From Helicobacter sp. 13S00477-4 (GTDB lineage Bacteria > Campylobacterota > Campylobacteria > Campylobacterales > Helicobacteraceae), in assembly GCF_002272785.1 (NCBI RefSeq), contig NZ_MLAS01000001.1, forward strand, positions 124,001-188,000: a stretch of DNA of 64,000 nt, in the 5' to 3' direction. Positions within the stretch are counted from its first letter, which is position 1; the number at the start of each line of letters is the position of its first letter. Under the pieces are notes generated by a model. The model did not search any database. It saw only the letters and a program-made list of their open reading frames with translations, and had not been told where the DNA came from. Of the stretch, positions 23,416-30,991 are shown one piece after another. Made by a program: the position numbers and the translations under genes.

Positions 23416-23516
23416 AACAAAAAGGAGATCGATGCACTCAATAGGATAGAGAAAGGAGGGGGAGGTTACTCTACCCTTGTGCATCTGGCCAAACCGAAAT
23501 ATATCGTATTTGGTTA
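23416..23516 (-). ncRNA. repG: RepG-like small regulatory RNA with C/U-rich terminator loop
   Basis: In H. pylori RepG is an sRNA of about 87 nt encoded beside and opposite to hp1043 (hsrA). It binds a poly-G repeat in the tlpB leader through the C/U-rich loop of its terminator. Here the reverse strand just upstream of hsrA has the same plan. A TATAAA box (plus-strand complement at 23524-23529) comes first, then a 5' hairpin based on CCAAA/TTTGG. A long terminator stem follows: GATGCAC (complement at 23479-23485) pairs with GTGCATC (complement at 23431-23437), and GGGTAGAG with CTCTATCC. The loop reads AACCTCCCCCTCCTTT. A T-rich run (CCTTTTTGTTTTG) follows. Both ends are estimates. Confidence 0.8.
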
Positions 23517-23611
23517 ATACTATTTTATAAACAAAAAGTATATATTTGGATAATAGAACTTAAAAATATAAAAATTACCAATTATTCGTTTAAATTAATC
23601 TAAAACTATGC

Positions 23612-23617
23612 TATAAT
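23612..23617 (+). promoter_or_regulatory. -10 box of hsrA
   Basis: The plus strand reads ATGCTATAATC, an extended -10, 40 bases before the hsrA ATG. AAGGA lies 11 bases before the start. This promoter faces away from the RepG-like promoter, leaving about 80 bases between them. Confidence 0.55.
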
Positions 23618-23657
23618 CAAAACTTACATATATTATTTAAGCTTAAGGATTACTGGA

Positions 23658-24335
23658 ATGCGTATTTTAATAATAGAAGATGAATCCCCCATAGCCAAAA
23701 CTATCAGTGATTTTTTAAACCAACATAGCTATCAAACTGATATTGCAGAAAACCTCAAAGACGGTGAATATTTCATAAGCATACGAAACTACGATCTTGT
23801 TTTAATCAATTCAAAACTTCCTGATGGCGATGGCATCAGTATAATTACTCAAATAAAATCAAAACACCCACGCGTACCTGTTATTATTAGCTCGAATAAA
23901 GCAAAATCTGAACAAGAAATTGAAGCTTTTAAGGCAGGAGCTGATGATTTTATTCTAAAACCTTTTGATTTAAATGTATTGATCGCTAGGATTGAAGCCA
24001 GACTTAGATTCTGGGGTTCAAGCATTATAGAAATAGAAGATTTAATCATTAATCCAGATGAAGAGAAAATTACCTATAAAGGCAAAGAAATTGAAGTAAA
24101 AGGAAAGCCTTTTGAAGTCCTTACCCATCTAGCTAGACATCGCGATCAGATTGTATCAAAAGAACAACTTTTAGATGCTATCTGGGAAGAACCAGAACTT
24201 GTCACACCAAATGTGATTGAAGTAGCAATCAACCAAATCAGACAAAAAATGGATAAACCGCTCAATATATCAACAGTTGAAACTGTTCGCCGTAGAGGAT
24301 ATCGTTTTTGTTATCCAAAACAAGCCGAAGAATAA
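23658..24335 (+). CDS. hsrA: Orphan OmpR-type response regulator HsrA (phosphorylation-independent)
   Basis: Essential homeostatic regulator in Helicobacter (HP1043), working without a kinase. The receiver domain covers residues 1-120 and keeps E7/D8 and Lys101 (ILKPF). The phospho-acceptor Asp is replaced by Asn51 in YDLVLINSKLPDGDG. The C-terminal winged helix is nearly invariant with H. pylori: KGKPFEVLTHLARHRDQIVSKEQL, then TPNVIEVAINQIRQKMDKP and VETVRRRGYRFCYPK. The length of 225 residues is normal. It has its own promoter, with the RepG-like RNA divergent upstream. It is convergent with the methyltransferase at 24345, and no clear terminator lies in the nine-base gap. Confidence 0.96.
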   Translation: MRILIIEDESPIAKTISDFLNQHSYQTDIAENLKDGEYFISIRNYDLVLINSKLPDGDGISIITQIKSKHPRVPVIISSNKAKSEQEIEAFKAGADDFILKPFDLNVLIARIEARLRFWGSSIIEIEDLIINPDEEKITYKGKEIEVKGKPFEVLTHLARHRDQIVSKEQLLDAIWEEPELVTPNVIEVAINQIRQKMDKPLNISTVETVRRRGYRFCYPKQAEE

Positions 24336-24344
24336 AATCAAATT

Positions 24345-25355
24345 TTATTTTTTAAATACTATTCCTTGAAACCTTTCTCCAAATCCTCCAGGACTAATGA
24401 GGGGTTTTATTTTTGAAATCTCTCTTAAATAGCCCTCATAACTAGTATTTTGAGAAAATTTTTCAAGTAAATCCATCAATCCTAGTTCTATCAATACTTT
24501 CCCTTGATTCCCATATAATACTTTTTTTGCTCCAAAAGATTCAAAACATTTTGTTAAAAAAGAAAAATTTACATCATAAGTAATATCAGATTTTTGATAA
24601 TAATCACGCAAATACTCCTTAATATCTAAAAAATTCTTCACTTGATGATTTTTATAAACCCTCAAATTTATATCATTACGACTTTCCCAATCCCCATAAT
24701 CAAAAGTCAAAAAAATCCAATCTTTAAAATGATTTAGTTTTTGTATCAAACAAGAAATAAAATCCTCAATAAGAATAGGGATCTCTCCTTGAAAAATTTC
24801 ATACTTTTTCCTGAAAAAATCAACTTCAGGAAGCACATCGCCCCATATAATTTGATGATTTTTAATATAAGCCATTTTATTGTCATCAATGAGTTCACAA
24901 GCAAAAGCATCAAAAAGTTCATTACTAAAACAAAATACACAATCATTACTATCAGTTTCCAACTCATCAAAAGTTTGATAGATTTTCAATTCTAAATTAG
25001 AATGTTTTATAAAATATTCCTTTTGAAATCTAGCCATCAAAGGAAGTGGTTCAATACTAATGAATTCACAATTTTGAACAACTCCTTCTGAAAGTGTTTG
25101 TAAAAATTGAGCAACATCATTCAATAAATAGCCTTTATGGGTACCAACCTCAATAATCTTCAATGGTAATGTCAATACTCCATTTTCCAATAAATTGAGC
25201 AAATAATTAGCAATACTCCCACCAAAAAATTTACTCACAGAAACTGCAGTATAAAAATCCCCTGCCTTACCTATCATTGCATCTTGATAATAACCACCCT
25301 CCCCATAAAGCCATTCATTCATATAAGAACTGAAGCGAATCATATTTTTTCGCAA
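24345..25355 (-). CDS. MidA/NDUFAF7-family SAM-dependent methyltransferase
   Basis: The family (Methyltransf_28) includes mitochondrial NDUFAF7, an arginine methyltransferase for complex I; the bacterial substrate is usually unknown. N-terminal features are FSSYMNEWLYGEGGYY and AGDFYTAVSVSKFFGGSIANYL, the usual lead-in to the SAM site. The SAM site itself appears as IIEVGTHKGYLLNDV. Later come FCFSNELFDAFACELI and FLTFDYGDW, matching the family's NE.fDA and DYG motifs. The length is 336 residues. Its start overlaps the end of the ArgD-like gene by 16 bases, so the two are translated from one message. Confidence 0.82.
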   Translation of the reverse strand: MRKNMIRFSSYMNEWLYGEGGYYQDAMIGKAGDFYTAVSVSKFFGGSIANYLLNLLENGVLTLPLKIIEVGTHKGYLLNDVAQFLQTLSEGVVQNCEFISIEPLPLMARFQKEYFIKHSNLELKIYQTFDELETDSNDCVFCFSNELFDAFACELIDDNKMAYIKNHQIIWGDVLPEVDFFRKKYEIFQGEIPILIEDFISCLIQKLNHFKDWIFLTFDYGDWESRNDINLRVYKNHQVKNFLDIKEYLRDYYQKSDITYDVNFSFLTKCFESFGAKKVLYGNQGKVLIELGLMDLLEKFSQNTSYEGYLREISKIKPLISPGGFGERFQGIVFKK

Positions 25356-26497
25356 GCCTTTTGAAATCTCATAAAACCTTCAGTTATCTCTTCTTTACTA
25401 ATATTCAAGGCAGGCAAAAAACTAATGAGATTTTTACCTGCTTTCAATATCAAAAGTTGCTCTTCAAATGCACTCTCAAGAATCCTATTTTGAATTTGTT
25501 CATTCTTGACATATAAAGCACACATCAGACCTAAGCCAATTTTTTTTTCAAACAAACAAGGAAATTTCTTCAAAACCTCTTCTAAGTATTGATTAAAAAA
25601 TTCGCTTATCTCAGAAATTTTTCCCAAACCGTATTCTTCTTCTAGTATCTGCAACACGCTCAATGCTGCTCTTGTAGAAAGAAAATTACCACCAAAAATG
25701 CTACCATAATCACCCGGTTCAAAAATATCTTTAATATTACTCAAAGTAGCAGCTATTGGCACACCTCCACCTAATCCATTAGAAATAGTAACAACATCAG
25801 GGACAATACCATAAATTTTGGATGCAAAAAATTCTCCACATCTATAAACACCACTATGAGTTTCATCAACCATCAAAAGGATATTTTTCTCTTTTAAAAT
25901 TTTTGTCAGTTTTTGGACTTCCTGTTTTTGCAATCCTAATCCATCTTCGCCATATGTTAAATGTATAAACACAGCACAAGTTTCTTCATCAATCAAATCA
26001 TAAATTTGATTAATATTTTTAGCCTTTAAAATCTTTTCTAAAAACAAATCATCCATAAATTCATAAAAACTTGATTCTAGGATAATTATTTTATCTTTAG
26101 TGGTTTGAGTATTTTTTTTTCCAAATTTTCTAGCAATTTTAATAGCACATTCATTTGCTTCTCTTTTGGAATTACTAAAAAATATCCTCATATCATAACC
26201 ACACAGCTCAATGATTTTTTTTGCTAAAAGAGCTTGGTATTCTATCAGATAGATATTGGACAAATGGATCAAATCTCTAGTTTGTTCAGCAATAGCTTCA
26301 AAAAGCTTTTTATTCCCATGCCCGACACTACAAACCCCAATACCACTCCCAAAATCTATAAATTGTTTTGAGCAAGGCGTATAAAGCTTAGCACCATCAC
26401 CAAAAGAAAAACGAATCTTCCTTCGAGCATAAGTATGCAAAACATATTTTTCATCAAAAGCCATCAAATCCTCAATTTTATAGTCTTTATCAAACAT
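25340..26497 (-). CDS. ArgD-like class III aminotransferase homologue lacking the PLP lysine
   Basis: The fold is that of acetylornithine aminotransferase: FIDFGSGIGVCSVGHG, DLIHLSNIYL, FFSNSKREANECAIKIARKFG, LLMVDETHSGVYRCGEFFA, and DYGSIFGGNFLS. The residues that make the enzyme work are changed. The Schiff-base lysine of the usual SAKALGGG motif is Asn240 (SNGLGGG, codon AAT at 25778-25780). The phosphate-binding NSGTEA is NSKREA, and HGRT is lost. The phosphate-ligand Thr in GST(F/Y)GGN is Ile267. The substrate Arg of LRFLPP is Ser in SFLPA. The frame is open for 385 residues, so this looks like a maintained pseudoenzyme rather than a decayed gene. H. pylori lacks arginine biosynthesis. 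Confidence 0.85.
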   Translation of the reverse strand: MFDKDYKIEDLMAFDEKYVLHTYARRKIRFSFGDGAKLYTPCSKQFIDFGSGIGVCSVGHGNKKLFEAIAEQTRDLIHLSNIYLIEYQALLAKKIIELCGYDMRIFFSNSKREANECAIKIARKFGKKNTQTTKDKIIILESSFYEFMDDLFLEKILKAKNINQIYDLIDEETCAVFIHLTYGEDGLGLQKQEVQKLTKILKEKNILLMVDETHSGVYRCGEFFASKIYGIVPDVVTISNGLGGGVPIAATLSNIKDIFEPGDYGSIFGGNFLSTRAALSVLQILEEEYGLGKISEISEFFNQYLEEVLKKFPCLFEKKIGLGLMCALYVKNEQIQNRILESAFEEQLLILKAGKNLISFLPALNISKEEITEGFMRFQKACEKI

Positions 26498-26658
26498 AAT
26501 AACCCCTTATAAACTTCAATCATATCTTCGTAAATTCTACTACTTTTTATGCAAATATTTACAAAATCTTACAAAAAGATTTGATAAAATCAAATCTAAA
26601 AATAATTTTTTAATCAATTCAATTTTCTTAAGATTTTAAAATAAACTAAGGGAATTAT
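26498..26658. promoter_or_regulatory. Divergent promoter region (argD-like / MBL hydrolase)
   Basis: A 161-base gap between divergent genes. On the minus strand TAGTAGAATTT and AAGGGG precede the argD-like ATG. On the plus strand GATAAAAT near 26583 and AAGGGAATTAT before ATG 26659 are the best signals. No strong TATAAT was seen. Confidence 0.3.
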
Positions 26659-27279
26659 ATGGAACTTATCTCAAAAGCCTTTGGTCCCCCACAAACTAAT
26701 TGTTATATACTCAAAACAAATGCGGGTGAATTGATAATAGATCCTGGTATTGGAGCAACTCAATGGATTTTACAAAACACAAAAAATCCACTTGCAATCC
26801 TTATCACTCATGGTCACTATGATCATATCTGGAGCCTAGCAGATTTAAAATCATCCTTGCCTGATATCTCAATTTATGCCCCTAAAGAAGATGCTTTTAT
26901 GCTAGAGTCTGATTGTTTTGATACAGGGTTGACTCCCTGCGTTGCTAATCATTTAATAAAAGGAAAAAAATCAAATACATCATTTGAGATTTTAGGGATA
27001 CAAATTGAATATTTTCATTTTCCTGGACATACACCTGGATGTTCTATCATTCAAATCAATGACAATATGATTTTTAGTGGTGATTTTATTTTTCATCGCT
27101 CTATTGGAAGGTATGATTTTCCTTATTCCAATGCCAAAGATATGAAAGAATCTTTATTAAGATTCCAACAAATTGATTCAAAAACTGACAAAGTCATTTA
27201 TCCTGGACATGGAGAAGAAACCTCATTATTTACAGAACAAAAAAATGTCTCCTTTTGGATTCATAGATTTTATACTTAA
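26659..27279 (+). CDS. Metallo-beta-lactamase fold hydrolase (glyoxalase II-like)
   Basis: A zinc hydrolase of the type used for thioester (hydroxyacylglutathione-like) substrates. It has the HxHxDH motif THGHYDHIW, further ligands in HFPGHTPGCS, FSGDFIF and YPGHGEET. The length is 206 residues. Helicobacter lacks glutathione, so the natural thioester is unknown. It starts the run MBL-thiF-JAMM-motA, equivalent to HP0813. Confidence 0.88.
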   Translation: MELISKAFGPPQTNCYILKTNAGELIIDPGIGATQWILQNTKNPLAILITHGHYDHIWSLADLKSSLPDISIYAPKEDAFMLESDCFDTGLTPCVANHLIKGKKSNTSFEILGIQIEYFHFPGHTPGCSIIQINDNMIFSGDFIFHRSIGRYDFPYSNAKDMKESLLRFQQIDSKTDKVIYPGHGEETSLFTEQKNVSFWIHRFYT

Positions 27280-27291
27280 ACAAGGATTCAA

Positions 27292-28074
27292 ATGATAACA
27301 CTCAATCAAAATCAAAAAGAACGTTATTTACGTCATATTATGCTTGAAGATGTTGATGAAAAAGGCCAATTAAAACTATTGAATTCAAGTGTACTTATTA
27401 TTGGTGCAGGAGGTTTAGGATCTCCAAATGCTATGTATCTAGCAGCTGCAGGAATAGGCAGGATTGGGATACTGGATTTTGACATTGTAGAAATCAGTAA
27501 CCTACAAAGACAAATCATTCATACAACAAAAACAATTGGTTCTCCAAAAGTTCAATCTGCAAAAACTACCATCAATGCTCTAAATCCTGAAATAAAAGTA
27601 GAAACCTATTTTGAAAAATTTACCTCCTTAAATGCACTAAAATTACTAAATGAATACGATTTTATCATTGATGCTACAGATAATTTTTCAGCAAAATTTC
27701 TAATCAATGATGCTTGCATATTAGCCAATAAACCTTATTCTCATGCTGGCATATTAAAATATAGAGGTCAAACAATGACTATTATACCCCACAAAAGTGC
27801 CTGTTTTGCCTGTGCATTTGATACTCCTCCCCCAATAGAACTCAATCCAATCTTTAGAGCTGGTTTATTTGGAGTTTTACCAGGTCTAATTGGTAGCATA
27901 CAAGCCACTGAAGCTATCAAATACCTATTAAATCTAGGTATATTATTGACCAATAAACTCTTAAGTGTTGATGCAAAAACAATGGATTTTAGGAAAATAA
28001 CCATATCAAAAAATCCACAGTGCCGCGTATGTGGTAAAGATGGTATCAAAGAACTCATTGATTATCCACAATGA
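27292..28074 (+). CDS. thiF: E1-like adenylyltransferase (ThiF/MoeB/HesA family)
   Basis: Adenylates the C-terminal Gly of a ubiquitin-like sulfur carrier (ThiS or MoaD). The N-terminus has LRHIMLEDVDEKGQLKL and the ATP motif LIIGAGGLGSP. Then come ISNLQRQIIH, FIIDATDNFSAKFLINDAC and a zinc site of two CxxC pairs (CFAC and CRVC). The length is 260 residues. Equivalent to HP0814. It lies 12 bases after the MBL gene and overlaps the JAMM gene by four bases. ThiF and MoeB roles cannot be separated from sequence alone. Confidence 0.92.
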   Translation: MITLNQNQKERYLRHIMLEDVDEKGQLKLLNSSVLIIGAGGLGSPNAMYLAAAGIGRIGILDFDIVEISNLQRQIIHTTKTIGSPKVQSAKTTINALNPEIKVETYFEKFTSLNALKLLNEYDFIIDATDNFSAKFLINDACILANKPYSHAGILKYRGQTMTIIPHKSACFACAFDTPPPIELNPIFRAGLFGVLPGLIGSIQATEAIKYLLNLGILLTNKLLSVDAKTMDFRKITISKNPQCRVCGKDGIKELIDYPQ

Positions 28075-28481
28075 TACACCTAAACAAAAAACTTTATGAG
28101 AAACTTATTCATAATGCAAAATATCATTATCCAAACGAATGTTGTGGATATTTGATTGGCAAACAAAACCCTTTAACTTTAGATAATCATATCAATGAAA
28201 TTTTTGAAATTAAAAACATTCATCAAAATCCACAACACTTTTTTATCCTTGACCCAAAAGACCAACTCAAGGCTTTTCAAAAAGCCAAAAAACAAAATCT
28301 AGACATTGTAGGTATTTTTCACTCTCATCCATTTAGCGAAGCTTATCCTTCCTCTGAAGATCTAAAATACATCTATGATAATAGACAAAGTTATTGCATT
28401 ATCTCTCTAAAATCAGAGCCAATCATACTTTCTTATAGGATTGACACAAAAAAAATATATAAGGAAAAAATAAAATTTTAA
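28071..28481 (+). CDS. JAMM/MPN+ metalloprotease
   Basis: A zinc isopeptidase-fold protease of the Mec/CysO-cleaving type. The full active site is present: Glu23 (NECCGYLIG), His84-Ser-His86 (FHSHP), then seven residues, Ser94 and Asp97 (SSED). The length is 136 residues, a minimal JAMM domain. Its ATG overlaps the thiF stop (ATGA), so it is translationally coupled to an E1-like enzyme. In other bacteria such pairs process or regenerate a ubiquitin-like sulfur carrier. No carrier gene is visible nearby. Confidence 0.92.
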   Translation: MIHLNKKLYEKLIHNAKYHYPNECCGYLIGKQNPLTLDNHINEIFEIKNIHQNPQHFFILDPKDQLKAFQKAKKQNLDIVGIFHSHPFSEAYPSSEDLKYIYDNRQSYCIISLKSEPIILSYRIDTKKIYKEKIKF

Positions 28482-28501
28482 AATTTTTGGCCGATTTTTA
28501 G

Positions 28502-28507
28502 TATAAT
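28502..28507 (+). promoter_or_regulatory. -10 box of motA
   Basis: The plus strand reads TTTTAGTATAATTG, with TATAAT 38 bases before the motA ATG. This is a housekeeping-type promoter in the 63-base gap after the JAMM gene. Confidence 0.55.
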
Positions 28508-28544
28508 TGAATGTGCAAAACAAAATTTAGATACTGGAAAAATT

Positions 28545-29315
28545 ATGGATCTTTCGACTCTGCTGGGTATGATTCTTGCTCTTGTTGCCATTTCTTTAGG
28601 TGATATTTTAGAAGGTGGCAATCCACTCCATATCATACATATAAGTTCTGTTATTATCATTGTCCCGACAACTTTGTTTTCAGCTATGACAGGCACACAT
28701 GCACGATTTGTAAAAGCTGGTTACAAAGAACTAAAAGTCGTATTTTTAAACTCTAAAGTCAATCTAAACACTACTATCAGACAACTCGTAGAATTTGCTA
28801 CTATGGCTAGAAGAGATGGTGTGCTTTCACTTGAGGCAAAGGCAGCACAAGTTGAGGATGATTTTACCCGCGAAGCCCTTTCAATGATTATTGATGGCAA
28901 AGATGCAAAATCTGTTCGTGAAGATATGGAAGTCCAAATTCAAGAATTAGAAGAATACTATCATGGAGCTGCTCATTATTGGATCATAGCGGGAGAATCA
29001 GCACCTACCTTTGGTCTAGTAGGTGCTGTTATGGGGTTGATGTTGGCATTACAAAAGCTTGACAATCCTGCAGAAATGGCAGCAGGTATTGCAGGAGCAT
29101 TTACAGCAACAGTTACAGGTATTATGTGCAGTTATGCGATATTTGGACCCTGGGGAAATAAACTAAAAGCAAAATCAAAAGATATCATAAAAGAAAAGAC
29201 AGTTATATTAGAAGGCATCATAGGGATTGCAAATGGCGATAACCCTAGAAGCTTAGAAGCTAAATTATTGAGTTTCTTAGGTCCTGATGAACCTAAAGTT
29301 TCTCAATTCGAATAG
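28545..29315 (+). CDS. motA: Flagellar stator protein MotA
   Basis: Proton-channel part of the flagellar stator. Four membrane helices are visible: near residues 1-22, 30-50, then GAAHYWIIAGESAPTFGLVGAVMGLML and AAGIAGAFTATVTGIMCSYAIFG. The cytoplasmic loop has the charged MARRDGVLSLEAKA region that meets FliG. The length is 256 residues. Equivalent to HP0815; motB follows after eight bases. Confidence 0.97.
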   Translation: MDLSTLLGMILALVAISLGDILEGGNPLHIIHISSVIIIVPTTLFSAMTGTHARFVKAGYKELKVVFLNSKVNLNTTIRQLVEFATMARRDGVLSLEAKAAQVEDDFTREALSMIIDGKDAKSVREDMEVQIQELEEYYHGAAHYWIIAGESAPTFGLVGAVMGLMLALQKLDNPAEMAAGIAGAFTATVTGIMCSYAIFGPWGNKLKAKSKDIIKEKTVILEGIIGIANGDNPRSLEAKLLSFLGPDEPKVSQFE

Positions 29316-29323
29316 GACAAAAA

Positions 29324-30106
29324 ATGGCAAAAAAACATAAACAAGCTGAATGTCCTGCAGGTGAAAAATGGGCTGTCCCTTATGCAGACTTTCTTTCTTT
29401 GCTTTTGGCATTATTTATTGCTCTTTATGCAATTTCTGCTACAAATAAATCCAAGCTTGAAGCACTCAAAATTGAATTCATCAAAATTTTTGACTCTACT
29501 GCCAAACCTGAAACAATGCAACCTGTAATCAAGATTCCTCCCAATCCTGGAGAAGAAGTAGAAGAAACAGATGGTGATAAATCGTTTCAATCCCAGCAGG
29601 TTGGCTCCTCTATCGCTATAGAAAATGTCAATCAACTTGATAATATGCTTGAAGAAGGCGGTATACTTGAACAAATTGAACAAGGAGTAGTCCTTAAACT
29701 GCCAGCTAATCTGATGTTTCAAAATGGCAGTGCTGATATTTCTAATAGCGATATGATGATGTATATCAAACGCATTGCACAAATCATCAAAAAACTTCCT
29801 CCTCAGGTTTCTATAGATGTTAGGGGTTATACAGATGATTCTCCTTTACCAAAAACTTCCACCTTTAAAGATCATTATGATTTAGCAGCAAATAGAGCAT
29901 CAACAGTGATGAAAGCTCTGATTCAAGATGGTGTTTCTCCTGGACAATTATCCTTTTCATCTTATGGTAAATATAAGCCTTTAGAGCCAAACAACTCAAT
30001 TGAAAATAGATTAAAAAATAATCGCGTAGAAATCTTTTTATCTACCAATCCAGACAATGTCAAAGAAGTAGAATCAATTTTAGATAAAAAACAAAAAAAT
30101 AAATAA
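29324..30106 (+). CDS. motB: Flagellar stator protein MotB
   Basis: Peptidoglycan-anchored stator subunit. WAVPYADFLSLLLALFIALYAIS carries the proton-binding Asp (YADF) in the single membrane helix. The OmpA-like C-terminal domain has LMFQNGSADISNSD, VSIDVRGYTDDSPLP and LAANRASTVMKAL. The length is 260 residues. Equivalent to HP0816. Confidence 0.97.
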   Translation: MAKKHKQAECPAGEKWAVPYADFLSLLLALFIALYAISATNKSKLEALKIEFIKIFDSTAKPETMQPVIKIPPNPGEEVEETDGDKSFQSQQVGSSIAIENVNQLDNMLEEGGILEQIEQGVVLKLPANLMFQNGSADISNSDMMMYIKRIAQIIKKLPPQVSIDVRGYTDDSPLPKTSTFKDHYDLAANRASTVMKALIQDGVSPGQLSFSSYGKYKPLEPNNSIENRLKNNRVEIFLSTNPDNVKEVESILDKKQKNK

Positions 30107-30115
30107 AATATTCAA

Positions 30116-30823
30116 TCAAATAATTTGTACAAGATGTTCATTTTCTAAAAGCTTATTCCTTGAAAATAAACTACTTTTTCTTACAAATCCATTATGGTAT
30201 TGATAAATAAAAAAACCTAAATCTCTAAGTTTTTTATAAATTTCTTGATTGACAGAATAAGTTGTGACAATCGAATCTTTATGTGTGATTTTTAACATTT
30301 TAGTAAAATAAGCTTCACTCCATAAATCCATATTAACCTTCAAGCTAAAAGGATCTTGATAAACAATATCAATACTTTTTTCTTCAAATTGCTCTAGATA
30401 TTTTAAAGCATCTCCAAAATATACCTTCAATTTGATATTTGAAAAAATAATTGATTCTCCTTTTGATTTTAAATCATCAACAATCCTTGGTATATTTATT
30501 TTTAATAACTCATTAGGATACTCTAAACAAAGGATTTTATTAAAAATATCATCATCTTTTTCAGGAGAAAAAATTTCAATATTGCCCTGATAATTCATAT
30601 TTGAGTAATATAAAGCAGTCAAAAAAGAGTTATACCCTAAACCAAAACAAATATCTAATATCTTTAAAGTCTTCTTGCCAAACAAATTTCCAAAATAAAT
30701 AGGTGGTAAGATATGTTTATATAAGGTCTCTGTATAAGCACCATCTTTTAAACTATGATAACATTGTTGGAATTCTTCATTAAAAATTGTACTGCTTCCA
30801 TCAGAACTTTTCAAAATCTGCAT
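30116..30823 (-). CDS. MnmC-like tRNA wobble-uridine methyltransferase domain protein
   Basis: Resembles the methyltransferase half of MnmC (Methyltransf_30), which finishes mnm5(s2)U34 in tRNA. Visible motifs are GAYTETLYKHILPP near the start, the SAM site ILDICFGLGYNSFLTALY, and the catalytic-type motif YQDPFSLKVNMDLWSEAYF. The FAD oxidase half is absent, and the length is 235 residues. It is convergent with motB and divergent from the autotransporter. Confidence 0.8.
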   Translation of the reverse strand: MQILKSSDGSSTIFNEEFQQCYHSLKDGAYTETLYKHILPPIYFGNLFGKKTLKILDICFGLGYNSFLTALYYSNMNYQGNIEIFSPEKDDDIFNKILCLEYPNELLKINIPRIVDDLKSKGESIIFSNIKLKVYFGDALKYLEQFEEKSIDIVYQDPFSLKVNMDLWSEAYFTKMLKITHKDSIVTTYSVNQEIYKKLRDLGFFIYQYHNGFVRKSSLFSRNKLLENEHLVQII

Positions 30824-30956
30824 TTAATAAATCCTAATTTTTTTATAAAATCAAATAATACATATTTTTATAATAATTTTATCCCTTCATCATAGATATC
30901 AGATAACATCTTTAGATCTAACTTGATTCTATATTTACTTTTTAAAAAAAATATTC

Positions 30957-30962
30957 TATAAT
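30957..30962 (+). promoter_or_regulatory. -10 box of the autotransporter gene
   Basis: The plus strand reads ATTCTATAATCA, with TATAAT 30 bases before the ATG; AGGAAA serves as ribosome site. The rest of the 168-base divergent gap is AT-rich, and no other feature was recognised. Confidence 0.5.
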
Positions 30963-30991
30963 CATTTAACATTGAATACAGGAAATCAAAA

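Noticed and set aside
26111-26120. Run of nine A on the coding strand in the argD-like gene, and similar A9/T9 runs at about 25540 and 17650
   Set aside because: Runs of this length are common by chance in such AT-rich DNA; frames are intact and nothing suggests programmed slippage.
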